DNA from: Haematobia irritans | Lineage: Eukaryota; Arthropoda; Insecta; Diptera; Muscidae | Assembly (NCBI RefSeq): GCF_050003625.1 | Contig: NC_134401.1 | Coordinates: forward strand, 94,466,852 to 94,530,851 | Direction: 5' to 3' | Length of the DNA stretch: 64,000 nucleotides | Part shown: positions 1 to 10,150 of the stretch, one piece after another | Position numbering within the stretch: the stretch's first letter is position 1 | Layout of the letters: every line of letters starts with the position of its first letter | Notes under the pieces: generated by a model | Seen by the model: only the letters and a program-made list of their open reading frames with translations | Database searches by the model: none | What the model was told of the DNA's origin: nothing | Made by a program: the position numbers and the translations under genes

Positions 1-177
1 GCTTCTTTGCTTTCAATCAATACCAAATTTGTTAATGTAAAGACAAAATCTTTGGAACCGGGCATGCTTTTTTCAGTGTACATATTTAGCCCAATTCTGA
101 ATATTCCCTAGGGAATGTGTTCCCTGGGAATTCATTTTCCCAACATGAAGAGGTTGTTACTTAGTTCATGGGATTTA

Positions 178-247
178 TAGGGTTAAAGTGGCAGCCCGAT
201 TTGATTCGGACTCACTTAGACCATTCACTCCATTGTGATACTATATT
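178..247 (-). repeat. 3' tail fragment shared by the LINE and SINE families
   Basis: This short piece, reading minus, matches the common tail found at 31861-31915 and 57851-57920: a box with ACAATGG, then AGTCTAAGTGAG, then GGGCTGCCAC. It lacks the rest of either element and is a truncated copy. Confidence 0.6.
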
Positions 248-597
248 ATAGAGTAAATAATCCAGCCTTCAAATACCTGTTGGATGTATTAGCAGCCCAC
301 ATTCCACCTCAACGCAAGTCTTTAGGATTATCTCCACTAGTAAGATTAGGTGCTACGCTACTTTGTCGAAGGTGGCTACCAAAAAGGACGTAGGAAAAGA
401 TCGAGACATATCTGTGGCCCAGAGTAGCCTGAACAAAGTTCATAAAGAAGTCATAAATATATTTAAAGAACACCTATGCCCGAATTGGATATATTTCATC
501 AAAACGGAAGAAGAGAACTAGTAAATTTTTTCAGCATTATTGCTCCTTTAAGAAACAAGTACCTAAATTAAAACAGGAAGGAATATTATAGTTTAAA

Positions 598-950
598 TGT
601 AGAAGTAATGTTCCAAAAAATGTAGGCATTAATATATACTCAGACAGTCAACCTGCAATAAAATCCTTGCACTCTGCATTCCTCAACTCGAAAACGGCCA
701 TCGACTGCCGCAAATCTCTCAATGAGATGGCTGAGTTGTACAATATTCACCTAATATGGGTGCCTGGCCATAGGAACATACCGGGGAACTGCGAAGCGGA
801 TGAGTTGGCAAGGCTAGGGACTACCTTACATAGAAGTGCCCATACGTAATAGGTAATTTTAGTTAATGTGGTATCACAATGGACTGAATAGTCTAAGTGA
901 GCCTGAATCTTAATCGTGCTGCCACTTTAACCTAACCTAACCTAACATAG
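598..950 (+). pseudogene. Non-LTR retrotransposon 3' end (RNase H fragment plus 3' UTR)
   Basis: The frame read from about 634 to 849 gives the motifs IYSDSQPAIKSL and VWVPGHRN-like IWVPGHRNIPGNCEADELA, typical of the RNase H domain at the end of I/R1-like LINE ORF2 proteins. No ATG is present and no reverse transcriptase remains, so the copy is 5'-truncated. The ORF stops at 849 and is followed by a UTR ending in repeated CCTAA units (931-945). The same UTR follows the minus-strand copy at 33467-34535 and resembles the tail of the window's SINEs. Confidence 0.75.
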
Positions 951-1345
951 TTTAAATGTAAAACTTTTAATTCCTATTTAAAAGAAATTTTAAAATATGT
1001 ACAGATCTGTGGCCATGAGATGAGCATTCGGTAGTTGGATGCATCCGATCATCAATTTTAATTTAAGGTTTTTGACCGGAAATTACAGATAAATGATTTT
1101 TTGGTTACAACTCCCTTGATTTTTTTGGGGGAATTATTCCCAAAAAATGTCATCGTTTTCCCTTTTTATTATCATTTGTAATACCAATTTTTCCCCAAGG
1201 GAAAAATTTCCCATTTTCGAAGTTGGTTTAGAATAAGGGAAAAGGGAATAAAGAAAAATTCCCCAGGGAGATTTTGTTTAGAATAGGGGAACAGGGAATA
1301 GGGAAAAAATTCTCAGGGAGTTGTTATTGAGAATTGGGCTATTTA

Positions 1346-2107
1346 ACCTCCCATGGTCGCCTAAATGGTCCCATGGTCGCCTAAATTCATTAACGTATCT
1401 AGACAATTTTATACACTAATAATGTTTAGTGGAAAATCGTCTATAGGTTTTCAAATTCTGGAAGCCCTCTCCCAGAGGTCTTGCTATTCTTAAGTCTATA
1501 TTTTGTCCAAAATTAGGATTTGCCAACTTATGAAAAATTGTCGGAGTGTCAAATTTTGAGAGGATTCACTGTAGATAGCTTGCTTAAATAGAAAGTCGGA
1601 CGGGGTCGACTATATCATACCCTAAACCACCCGTATTGAATTACCCAGCAAACAAATGGAAGTTCTTCTTAAGTCAATACTTTTAATATGCATCTAAAAA
1701 TACTCTTCCAGAGATTAACATTATTTGCACATCACAAAATTTTTTGAGGGGATATATAAAAATCCGCTGTTTTTGCAATAAATTTAAATTTTCTAAATTT
1801 TACTATTCATAAAACACAGTAGACGCGGAATTTGCGACGAATTATGTGCTAGTATTATTCAGAAAGATCTCTATATAGAGATTAAATTCGAAAAAAATAT
1901 ACCCTCATGTTCCGATATTCGGAATCGCAAGAGTTTATTTTTCTTGTAAGGAAGAAATAGAGATATGTTACTCTCGGACTCCAATACAATTTTAATTCAA
2001 ACTTCTCATTAAAGAGAAGTATATCACCCTGATTTAAGTTTAGAATTTCATCTGAAGAACTAATGTGTAAGCATAAAAAGATGACTTCCACCCTATGACA
2101 AACCCAT
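1346..2107. other. No gene recognised
   Basis: This AT-rich stretch has no convincing coding region. A duplicated 15-base phrase (CCCATGGTCGCCTAAA) occurs near 1353 and 1371. A possible relic beginning CCCAGCAAAC at 1643 resembles the end of the MITE family at 11359 and 30738. Confidence 0.5.
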
Positions 2108-2379
2108 ATGAACTTCTTCCTTATTACTGAGTGCTGCCCGATTCCATGTTAAGCTCAATGACAAGGGACCTCCTTTTTATAGCCGAGCCCGAACGGCGTT
2201 CCACACTGCAGTGAAACCACTTAGAGAAGCTTTGAAACCCTCAGAAATGTCACCAGCATTACTGAGGTGGGATAATCCACTGCTGAAAAACTTTTTGGTG
2301 TTCGATCGAAACAGGAATCGAACCCACGGCCATGTCTATGCAAGGCGGGCATGCTAACCGTCGCACCACGGTGGCTCCC
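2108..2379 (-). mobile_element. tRNA-derived SINE (copy 1), 3'-truncated
   Basis: Read on the minus strand, the copy starts GGGAGCCACCGTGGTGC and has a Pol III A-box-like segment (TGGTGCGACGGTTAGCA) and a consensus B box GGTTCGATTCC (about 2320-2331). The order and spacing are those of a tRNA. A body of about 200 bp follows, shared with copies at 31861-32182 and 57851-58174. The copy lacks the last part of the 3' tail present in the others. Confidence 0.85.
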
Positions 2380-3490
2380 AATACATGTTACTAGGAGACA
2401 AATTTGAATCTACATATAAGTTTTTTTTCTTTATCAGTCTTTAAAAGCGTATTAACGACATCTATTTTTTGAACGATTTTTAGCTTTGTGGCCAAGATAC
2501 AAGAAGTCAACAAATAAATAAAGATAAAAACGATTTCATTAATTTTGAAGATTTCTTTTGGATTATTAAAGCCAACTTGACCTTAGTCCAGCAAATTTTG
2601 TTTTTATGTAAACATACCCATTTTTACTCGAATCATTTAACTGTGAAGATACTTTTGCAGCGTACTTAATTTTTAGACAAAAAATGTGGGAATACTTAAA
2701 GGATAAAGAAAAAGAAAAAGGCAAAATCATTTTGTTTGCAGATGAATCCGCGTCCGAGGCACAGCGACAAATGGGCAATAGGATTGTCATATCTAGACCC
2801 AAACAAAAAATTATCCTTTCTTATGAAGTATTTGCTTTTAGAGAAAATATGTCCGAGTTTATGATAAGTGATTCAACAAATGTCTCTAAACTGTTCTATT
2901 TGTTATTAAAGTATGAAATTTTGTTCCTTAGAAAAGAAAACTCTTCGTTTAGTGTGGCAGTTTTCCTTAAAGATGGATACTAAGTTCGAGCTTAGCCGCT
3001 AAATTCTAAAATGAATCAGTAAAAACAGAATACAATTAGACAGCTTTGTTTATTTACATATTTCTTATTTCGACTTGAGGTCCTTTTAAAAAATCCTTTT
3101 AGGAGTTTTGATAAATTGTAATCAAATCCATTTAAAATTTTAACACATAAACAAAAAGAAGAAAAGAGAGAAAGTTTTCGTACCTCAAGCCCATATAAGA
3201 AATAAATAAATTAATTAAAACAAAAGATCGACTAATTTTATTATAACTTGAAAAGGGAATAATCCAAAGTACATTAAATGAGCGGAAGGCTGTTCTAGAA
3301 GGAGCTCTTATCACCCAATTTTCTTCCATTTTTAATAATTTTTTGAACCAGAAAGATATATGGCTATACAGGTTATATCAGGATTCTTTTGATGATAATA
3401 TTCAATGCATTCTCCACGTATATTTAACATATCTCTCAGGTTTATATATCTGGATGTTATTTCAATTCGTAAACACTCGTATCTCAGATT
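2380..3490. other. Intergenic sequence with relic repeats
   Basis: There is no supported gene. A 99-codon plus-strand ORF (2684-2983) has no recognisable domain and ordinary AT-rich composition. The phrase TACTAAGTTCGAGCTTAGCCGC at about 2978-3000 is one end of the MITE family better preserved at 49838-50030. Confidence 0.45.
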
Positions 3491-3519
3491 TTAACCCTTT
3501 CACTACCGAAATAAATCTA

Positions 3520-4793
3520 ACAGGTTGGCTGATAAGTCCCCGGTCTAACAAAGAAAAATACATTTTTTGTCAATTTATTTTTTTTTAATATTCAATATAG
3601 TTCCCTTCAAGAGCGATACAACGATTATAACGACCTTCCAATTTTTTGATACCATTTTGGTGGTACTCCTTCGGTTTTGCCTTAAAATAGGCCTCAGTTT
3701 CGGCGATCACCTCTTCATTGCAGCCAAATTTTTTCCCTGCGAACATCCTTTTGAGGTCTGAGAAAAAGTCGCTGGGGGCCAGATCTGGAGAATACGGTGG
3801 GTGGGGGAAGCAATTCGAAGACCAATTCATGAATTTTTGCCATCGTTCTCAATGACTTGTGGCACGGTGCGTTGTCTTGGTGGAACAACTTTTTTTTCTT
3901 CTTCATATTTCGCGATTTCGACCTTCAAACGCTCCAATAACGCCATATAATAGTCACTGTTGATGGTTTTTCCCTTCTCAAGATAATCTATAAAAATTAT
4001 TCCATGCGCATCCCATAAAACAGAGGCCATTACTTTGCCAGCGGACTTTTGAGTCTTTCTACGCTTCGGAGACGGTTCACCGGTCGCTGTCCACTCAGCC
4101 GACTGTCGATTGGACTCAGGAGTGTAGTGATGGAGCCATGTTTCATCCATTGTCACATATCGACGGAAAAACTCGGGTGTATTACGAGTTAACAGCTGCA
4201 AACACCGCTTAGAATCATCAACACGTACTTGTTTTTGGCCAATGTGAGCTCGCACGGCACCCATTTTGCACAGAGCTTCCGCATATCCAAATATTGATGA
4301 ATGATATGACCAACACGTTCCTTTGATATCTTTAAGGCCTCTGCTATCTCGATCAACTTCATTTTACGGTCATTCAAAATCATTTTGCGGATTTTTTTTT
4401 TATGTTTTCGTCGGTAACCACCTCTTTCGGGCGTCCACTGCGTTCAACGTCCGTGCTCATTTCACCACGCTTGAATTTTGCATACCAATCAATTATTGTT
4501 GATTTCCCAGGGGCAGAGTCCGGAAACTCATTATCAAGCCAAGTTTTTGCTTCCACCGTATTTTTCCCCTTCAGAAAACAGTATTTTATCAAAACACGAA
4601 ATTCCTTTTTTTCCATTTTTTCACAATAACAAAAGTTGCTTCACAAAAGACGCCCTATCTCACAAACTACTTGACTTACAGACGTCAAATTTGACACGAA
4701 TCATTTGAAGGTTGGTACTATATAAAAATAATATGCATTTAATACTAGCGACGCCATCTATGTGTCAGACCGGGGACCTATCAGCCAACCTGT
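3520..4793 (-). mobile_element. mariner transposon (1274 bp), full length with both ITRs
   Basis: The element has 28-bp inverted repeats: ACAGGTTGGCTGATAAGTCC at the left and its complement with one mismatch at the right end. It is flanked by TA on both sides (3518-3519 and 4794-4795). Length, TA target and the D,D34D transposase relic assign it to Tc1/mariner, family mariner. It sits inside the piggyBac-like element at 3495-5219, so it is the younger insertion. Confidence 0.92.
3585..4616 (-). pseudogene. mariner transposase, frameshifted
   Basis: Transposases of this family cut and paste the element by binding the ITRs and using a DDD active site. The N-terminal helix-turn-helix part starts with MEKKEFRVLIKYCF (4616). 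All three catalytic segments are visible: MDETWLHHY (about 4145), HQDNAPCH (about 3885) and YSPDLAPSDFF (about 3790). The reading frame changes at least three times: near a run of ten T on the plus strand at about 4391, near 4260, and near 3890. The gene is therefore dead although the ends are well kept. Other frames across this span are shadows. Confidence 0.9.
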
Positions 4794-5223
4794 TAATGTT
4801 AAAAACTTTAATTTTTCTTGTTTCTACTTGTACTAACAGCATGTAGAACAAAAATTGTCATTTTGAGAACCTACCTCAATTACTTGAATTGTGACTAAAT
4901 GGCCTTACGAAAATAAAGTGTGAGAAAAAATACAAAAAAGAACCCGAAAAAGTATCAGCTATAGTTTTTGTATGAATGTCCATTTACTAGAAACATACAG
5001 TAGAAAATTTGTCTCAAATTTACGTATTTTTCAATTATTGTTAAAGAAGTTTATAAAAATGTATTTTACTGCTTACCAATATGGAAAATATTTATAGGTT
5101 ATTTAGATTAAAGTGTCTACTTAAAAATAACATCGAGAAATAAATCGAAACTGAGTGGGAAAATAGAATTTGGTGTCTTTTTCGAATGTCCTTCTTAGTG
5201 GACATCGGTAGTGAAAGGGTTAA

Positions 5224-6030
5224 TTTTTTTCGCCGGTCCTTTAAAAATTCAATATTTTTTTTTGGCAAATAAAGGCTTTTGCTTATATAAAGTTGTATAC
5301 ATAATAGTAATGTTGGAATTCAAAGGTATGAAGACAAAAACAAATTGTACCGATAAATATTCTGGGGGACTAAAATTTTTCTGGAGGAGCGTAGCCTTCA
5401 GCACCCCCTAGCTACGCCAATGCTTGAACCATTGATAACTACATATAGATTACACATGGGTATCAAACCTAGTTTGACAGTTTTAAAATGAGGGATAATC
5501 GAAGATAATAAGGAGAATTCAAAATTCTCTTTGAGATTTTCCCATTTTATCAACAATTGGAACATTTTTGATGATTTATTATTAAATTAAATATTCAAAA
5601 GTTAATATTTATTGGTCACAAAAAAATTGTTTACCAAACCGCCAAAATTTAATTTTTCTATGCGGAGAAGAACGGGGTTGATTATTTATGGGTTCAACCA
5701 TTTGGTGTACGTCAGGCAAAAAATGTTACCACAAGATTACGGCATTCTATGATATTCTAGTCAGAGCTAAAAATGATCCTGGAAAAATCGCATTAATTAG
5801 TAAATGCAGTTTATAATAGGGCTTCTTAGAAATTATGGATCATTTAATAAACTATGTATAATACGTTTATCCTTCGGCCAGGTGTTAGATGCAATTGGAA
5901 TTTATTGCACCGGGTTATTCCCATACCATATACGCCAAACAAACAAATCTACCTGTGGAAAGGACTAAATTAGCTGCGTGAATGTTTACAGGTACGATAC
6001 GAAGACCTTGCCTCATACTATAAAACCACC
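5224..6030. other. No gene recognised
   Basis: The stretch is AT-rich and noncoding. Text near 5381-5415 (GGAGCGTAGCCTTCAGC and following) resembles a relic near 30395-30450, suggesting a degraded dispersed repeat. Confidence 0.4.
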
Positions 6031-6429
6031 GTGAATATCCTTGTTCATCATTATTCACTTTCCAATTGTCGACAAGGCATTATACGAGTCCTTCTCATAC
6101 ACCCCTGCGAAGAATATTTCATAATGATTCCAGAAACAAGCCGTAACAATCTGATGAGCGAAGTCGATGCTGCCACCGGTTGTGAACCAATGGTCATAGA
6201 TGATGATTATATGGAACCCTTGGTTACTAACTCTATGCACTTTGTAGATGCTTCCAGCTGGACATCTATGACCTCCAATTATTTGCATCGCATACCCAGT
6301 GGTTCCAGGCAGTGGGAAATTTACCTTAAAGATTTAGTCGAGTCTAGGACTAAACGTTCACGTCGTGTTAAATGTGAAAAAGAGAGTGTCGCAGATTTTC
6401 TACAGCGTTTTCCCATTTTGGAAGTTTAA
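6031..6429 (+). CDS. Unassigned small ORF, possible terminal exon or retrocopy
   Basis: The ORF runs without stops for 132 codons and has protein-like composition. It includes a mixed acidic part (EPMVIDDDYMEPL), a Trp-rich phrase (SRQWEIYLKDLVE), a basic cluster (RTKRSRRVK) and a C-terminus VADFLQRFPILEV. A polyadenylation-like AATAAA follows at about 6540. I do not recognise the family. The start at 6031 has no strong support; an AG at about 6135 after a pyrimidine-poor stretch could be a splice acceptor for a longer gene. Alternatively it is a decayed retrocopy. No partner exon is evident upstream. Confidence 0.35.
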   Translation: MNILVHHYSLSNCRQGIIRVLLIHPCEEYFIMIPETSRNNLMSEVDAATGCEPMVIDDDYMEPLVTNSMHFVDASSWTSMTSNYLHRIPSGSRQWEIYLKDLVESRTKRSRRVKCEKESVADFLQRFPILEV

Positions 6430-6559
6430 CAGTATTCCTCTGTTCGTTTATAAATGTTTAGTTTATATTGGTTTTTGTGATTTTTGTATATGAGAATTAA
6501 ATTCTTTTGTTTTAGTTTTTAAGTTGAATATTTTATATGAATAAATTTATTTTAAGTAT

Positions 6560-7080
6560 TGAAAATGTGCGTGTTTTAAAATAGGTTGCCCTAGACATAA
6601 ACATAAAAATATAGTAGGCGCAACTGAAAATTATGCTAAAACAGTAAAGGTCTCGACAAATAAATGTACAATACTTCTCATAAATGTACAATCGGTGCTA
6701 CACATCGGAGTTAACACAGGGGGAATTGTTTAAGGTGCACACCCTCTATTGGAGAATGTTTCCCCCCAAAAATTAAATTGCATCAATATTTCCAAAGAAC
6801 TACAACAACTCTTTACCGCTAGTAAACAAGGGGTCCTTGCCTTTAAATTAAATTGTAATTGTAAATTGTATTACTGCTAAAATTTTATCACGAAATTGAT
6901 TCGTCCAATTGAAATTATAAAAATTAAAGTACCATCACAGAATTAGACATAACAAAAAACTTACAAAATTACAAAAATAATGGTTTTCCGCATTTCCATT
7001 TAACTTTTTAATTGTTTCAATTGAAAATTTCGTTGATTTTTTTATCGCCAAATTAATTTTCTAATTGAACCAATCAATTA
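6560..7080. other. No gene recognised
   Basis: AT-rich sequence leads into the 29-bp repeat array; nothing else is recognised. Confidence 0.4.
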
Positions 7081-7089
7081 TTAGTTGAA

Positions 7090-7365
7090 AATGTATGAAT
7101 TTTTGACAAAATTTTCTATAGAAATAACATTTTGACAAAATTTTCTGTAGAAGTAAAATTTTGACAAAATTTTCTATAGAAAGAAAATTTTGACAAAATT
7201 TTCTATAGAAATAAAATTTTGACCAAATTTTCCATAGAAAGAAAATTTTGACAAAATATTCTATAGAAATAAAATTTTAACAAAATATTCTATAGAAATA
7301 AAATTTTAAAAAAATTTTCCATAGAAATAAAATTTTGACAAAATTTTCTATAGAAATTAAATGTT
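7090..7365 (+). repeat. 29-bp minisatellite array (part 1)
   Basis: Roughly nine diverged copies of a 29-base unit, essentially AAATTTTGACAAAATTTTCT plus ATAGAAATA, run head to tail. The unit contains two small palindromes (AAAATTTT and TTCTATAGAA). The same unit forms arrays at 7570-7985, 42050-42590 and, on the other strand, 60120-60500. Confidence 0.9.
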
Positions 7366-7569
7366 GTTGTTTTTGATTTCAGCTTAAAACCATGCGTTGA
7401 CTAAACTACAAGTGTAGCTTAACCAACAGAGGAAAAGGATGTTTATCAAGTTTATTTGGGCAAAGCCCTATAGACTGCAAGATGGTTGGATGGACGCACG
7501 ATTCGGAATTACCACATTCCTCATCAGCATCCTCTACTTGCAGCAAAACTATCAACCAATTATCAGAAT
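7366..7569. other. Unique spacer between the two 29-bp arrays
   Basis: A 200-bp unique stretch sits between the arrays, including GACGCACGATTCGGAATTAC. Its placement suggests that arrays and spacer are parts of one dispersed element, perhaps Helitron/DINE-like, because those often carry internal minisatellites. No Helitron terminus was identified. Confidence 0.35.
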
Positions 7570-7985
7570 AAATTCAAAATTTTCTATAGAATAAAATTTT
7601 GGCAAAATTTTCTATAGAAATGAAATTTTGACAAAATTTTCTATAGAAATAAAATTTTGACAAAATTTTCTACAGAAATAAAATTTTGACAAAATTTTCT
7701 ATAGAAATAAAATTTTGACAAAATTTTCTATAGAAATAAAATTTTGACAAAATTTTCTATAGAAATAAAATTTTAACAAAATTTTCTATAGAAATAAAAT
7801 TTTGACAAAATTTTCTATAGAAATAAAATTTTGACAAAATTTTCTATAGAAATTAAATTTTGACAAAATTTTCAATAGAAATTAAATTTTGACAAAATTT
7901 TCTATAGAAATAAAATTTTGACATTTTCTACAGAAATAAAATTTTGACAAAATTTTCTATAGAAATAAAACTTTGACAAAATAAA
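7570..7985 (+). repeat. 29-bp minisatellite array (part 2)
   Basis: About fourteen more regular copies of the same 29-base unit occur here, more homogeneous than part 1. This points to recent tandem expansion or gene conversion inside this array. There are no unique spacers, so it is not a CRISPR-like structure. Confidence 0.92.
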
Positions 7986-8414
7986 ATTTATCTATTTTGT
8001 GGAACTGTGTAACTCCGATGTATCGGATTTACCATCGTAATGGTTTACTGGTGGAACTGCAGTCCTAACTAGATATTACGCGCCCAAGAGCAAATTTGAT
8101 AGCACGGTTAAAAAAATGGTGAATGAACGCGGAAAGAGTAACGCCTAATTGTTTCTGTCCCAAATCTACCAGTCTTCTTTCCGCTTCGTTAGAAAAAATG
8201 TTAATTCTCCATATAACCATTTTCGGTATCAATGAAAATGATGCTAGTGTGGTTAGATGCTTTCGCTAAGCTGTTTTCCAGCAATCATATTGGTGACCAG
8301 TGGGTGGTTCGTGGATGTGTTCCCTTGGCTGCAGGTTGAATGTGGTTCAGGTGTGAGTTCGTTTTGTGGATTGGTAGGGTTCTTTGTGTTTTGTTGATAT
8401 AGGGTAACCCGAGT

Positions 8415-8771
8415 CAAAGATTATAAATTGTAGAAAGATAGGAAATTAGCTACTGAGGAGATTGAACCATTTACCAGATTAGTTTAATACTCGAGCCAAA
8501 CGCGTATACGACAGGTATTGACATAGCATTAAAATGCAAATAAAAAGAATTTAAGTGTACGAAATAAATTTCCATAAAGGGGAAAATGTAATTTTTTGTT
8601 GTTTTTGCCTAAAATTTAACATTGTTTTATTAAGAAAATTACATTTTTCATTTAAAAATAAAAACGAAAAACAACAAAAAGATTACAAACATGTATTGAA
8701 CTAACATGGTAAATGCAACATTTGGTATGACGCAAGCCAATTTCATATCTTCCTCAAGTTTATAATCTTTG
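8415..8771. mobile_element. hAT-type MITE (357 bp) with 8-bp target duplication
   Basis: The inverted ends begin CAAAGATTATAA on both sides and stay similar for about 35 bp (left CAAAGATTATAAATTGTAGA, right CAAAGATTATAAACTTGAGG when complemented). An exact direct duplication ACCCGAGT flanks it at 8407-8414 and 8772-8779. An 8-bp duplication with CA-starting ends fits the hAT superfamily. There is no coding capacity, so mobilisation would need a transposase supplied elsewhere. Confidence 0.85.
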
Positions 8772-8852
8772 ACCCGAGTGGTGAGGAATTTTGTCACGGT
8801 ACACAGGTTTTAAGTGAATTGTATAGTTTATGAACACAGATTCCACCTCCTC

Positions 8853-8907
8853 CAGCCTCAATCTGTTGCGAGGATTGGGGGAAAAATCCTCGCAACAGAT
8901 TGAAGCT
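8853..8907. repeat. Long near-perfect hairpin
   Basis: The arms are CAATCTGTTGCGAGGATT and its exact complement, 18 perfect base pairs. They extend to about 23 with one mismatch, around a loop of roughly eight bases (GGGGGAAA). No transposon ends or duplication were seen. Confidence 0.85.
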
Positions 8908-9479
8908 GCATACTTATCGGACTGTCCTATTTTGGCCAAAGTAAATAGATTTGCCGATTTGCGAGATAATAGGAATAAGTGGTCGACTCGTCGTTTTGAG
9001 TCATAGATTTTGAACATAACAAAGTAAAATGGAACGTTTCGACTTCAAAGAGTTTTTTCCCGCTTGATACCACACATTTCTTTCCCATTTCATCACACTT
9101 GTTATGTGCTTTTATACCGACCATTGTTTTCTAAGGTGCAATAATCAAATACGGTTATATTCAGACAAAAGATCTTCGATTCCTATTAGGTATTGGTATT
9201 TTATCTGACGATCGCATTCGTTTGCCTTTTTCCGCAATGGACTAAGATTCATTTAAGAATTTGCCAAGTTTATAAACAAATATTTTTACATTCATAATAT
9301 ATTAAATAAGTCTTGATAGGTATATTCATCATACTTACCTAACTGGACAAGTAAATAAAAAAAACAATAGATTTCTCATAATATTTTAATTATATTATTT
9401 TGTTGTTTTTGTTTTATGATTTCTTGTTTTAGTTAGCTTATTCATTTTATAGCAATGTATATTTTTTTTTTTTTTTTCA

Positions 9480-10150
9480 TAAAAATGTTTGTTCAAATTT
9501 TTTATGTGTGCTTTTTTATCTTCTCCATATTTTTGCCGTTTTCTTCATCATCTTTGTCATCTTCTTCTTTTAGCAATATTTTTTGAATGGTTTTCTTCAT
9601 ATTTTTTATCGGCTCTTCTCATTTTTTCTGCAGTGGATATAGAATTTGTTTTTTCATCCTTTTTTCAAATTCGAATATTTTTGATGTCCTTTTTTCGAAA
9701 GTTTTTTTCTTCTTTTTTTATTGAATAATTGTTTTTTTTCCATTTCGGTCTTCTTTTTTTCATGTAGATTTTTTGTGGTTTTTAAAATAAAAAGATTTTA
9801 CAGTATATGTATATAGGGGGTTTTTTTGATGATCATTCAAAAAACATTATTAGCCACATTCATGAATCTGTTGTACTTTTGGGATTTGTAAATTACTTGT
9901 ATGCTTCTCTAAGATGGTGCTGTTCTTTCTTTTATCTTATACGCATATTTTTGAAGTTTATCTTCCTTTGATGGTATTTTCTTCTTTCTTCTTGTTTTGC
10001 TCTTTTTTTGCAAGGAAGTATCTATTTTTTTCATCTTCATCTTTTTTCCACCTTTTTTATATTATTTATTTAATTTTCTTTTGTGTTTTTTCGGATCTAT
10101 TTTGTATAATTTATTTTTTTGAAGAATGGCAACAATATAATGTTTTTTGA
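9480..10150 (+). repeat. T-rich pyrimidine tract region
   Basis: About 670 bp with very high T content on the plus strand and frequent CTTC and TTTC runs. Apparent ORFs here translate to Phe/Ser/Leu-rich strings, the product of composition rather than selection. It is treated as low-complexity sequence. Confidence 0.75.

Larger units (their letters stand above)
89..1339. mobile_element. Element with short terminal inverted repeats, containing a LINE fragment
   Basis: The left end reads GCCCAATTCTGAATA and the right end is its approximate reverse complement (GAGAATTGGGC ending at 1339). Both ends are flanked by TATTTA in direct orientation (83-88 and 1340-1345), which looks like a target duplication. 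Subterminal stretches on both sides carry runs of the type TTCCCTAGGGAA and AATTCCCAGGGA. The interior holds no intact ORF but includes LINE 3' end sequence (178-247 and about 600-950), so it is a composite. The superfamily is not recognised. Confidence 0.5.
3495..5219. mobile_element. piggyBac-like TTAA-flanked nonautonomous element, split by a mariner
   Basis: The ends are inverted repeats: CCCTTTCACTACCGA at 3495 and TCGGTAGTGAAAGGG ending at 5219. Each is directly flanked by TTAA (3491-3494 and 5220-5223). CCC-type ends inside a TTAA duplication are the hallmark of the piggyBac superfamily. Removing the inserted mariner and one TA leaves about 450 bp without coding capacity, which is MITE-sized. 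A related single end (TTAACCCTTTAGACTACCGA) lies at about 61314. Confidence 0.8.

Noticed and set aside
931..950. CCTAACCTAACC resembling the arthropod telomere repeat TTAGG
   Set aside because: It is the 3' tail of the LINE and SINE families and occurs in the same place in every copy; flies lack TTAGG telomeres.
2320..2379. tRNA-like A and B boxes as a tRNA gene
   Set aside because: The head does not fold as a full tRNA and is followed by the SINE body found elsewhere.
2566..2983. Overlapping ORFs on both strands (78 and 99 codons)
   Set aside because: No domain, no splice partner and no codon pattern distinguishes them from AT-rich background.
7570..7985. Regular 29-bp repeats resembling a CRISPR array
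   Set aside because: The units are directly adjacent with no unique spacers, in an animal genome.
9489..10150. Two ORFs of 78-79 codons
   Set aside because: They are Phe/Leu/Ser strings produced by a T-rich tract.
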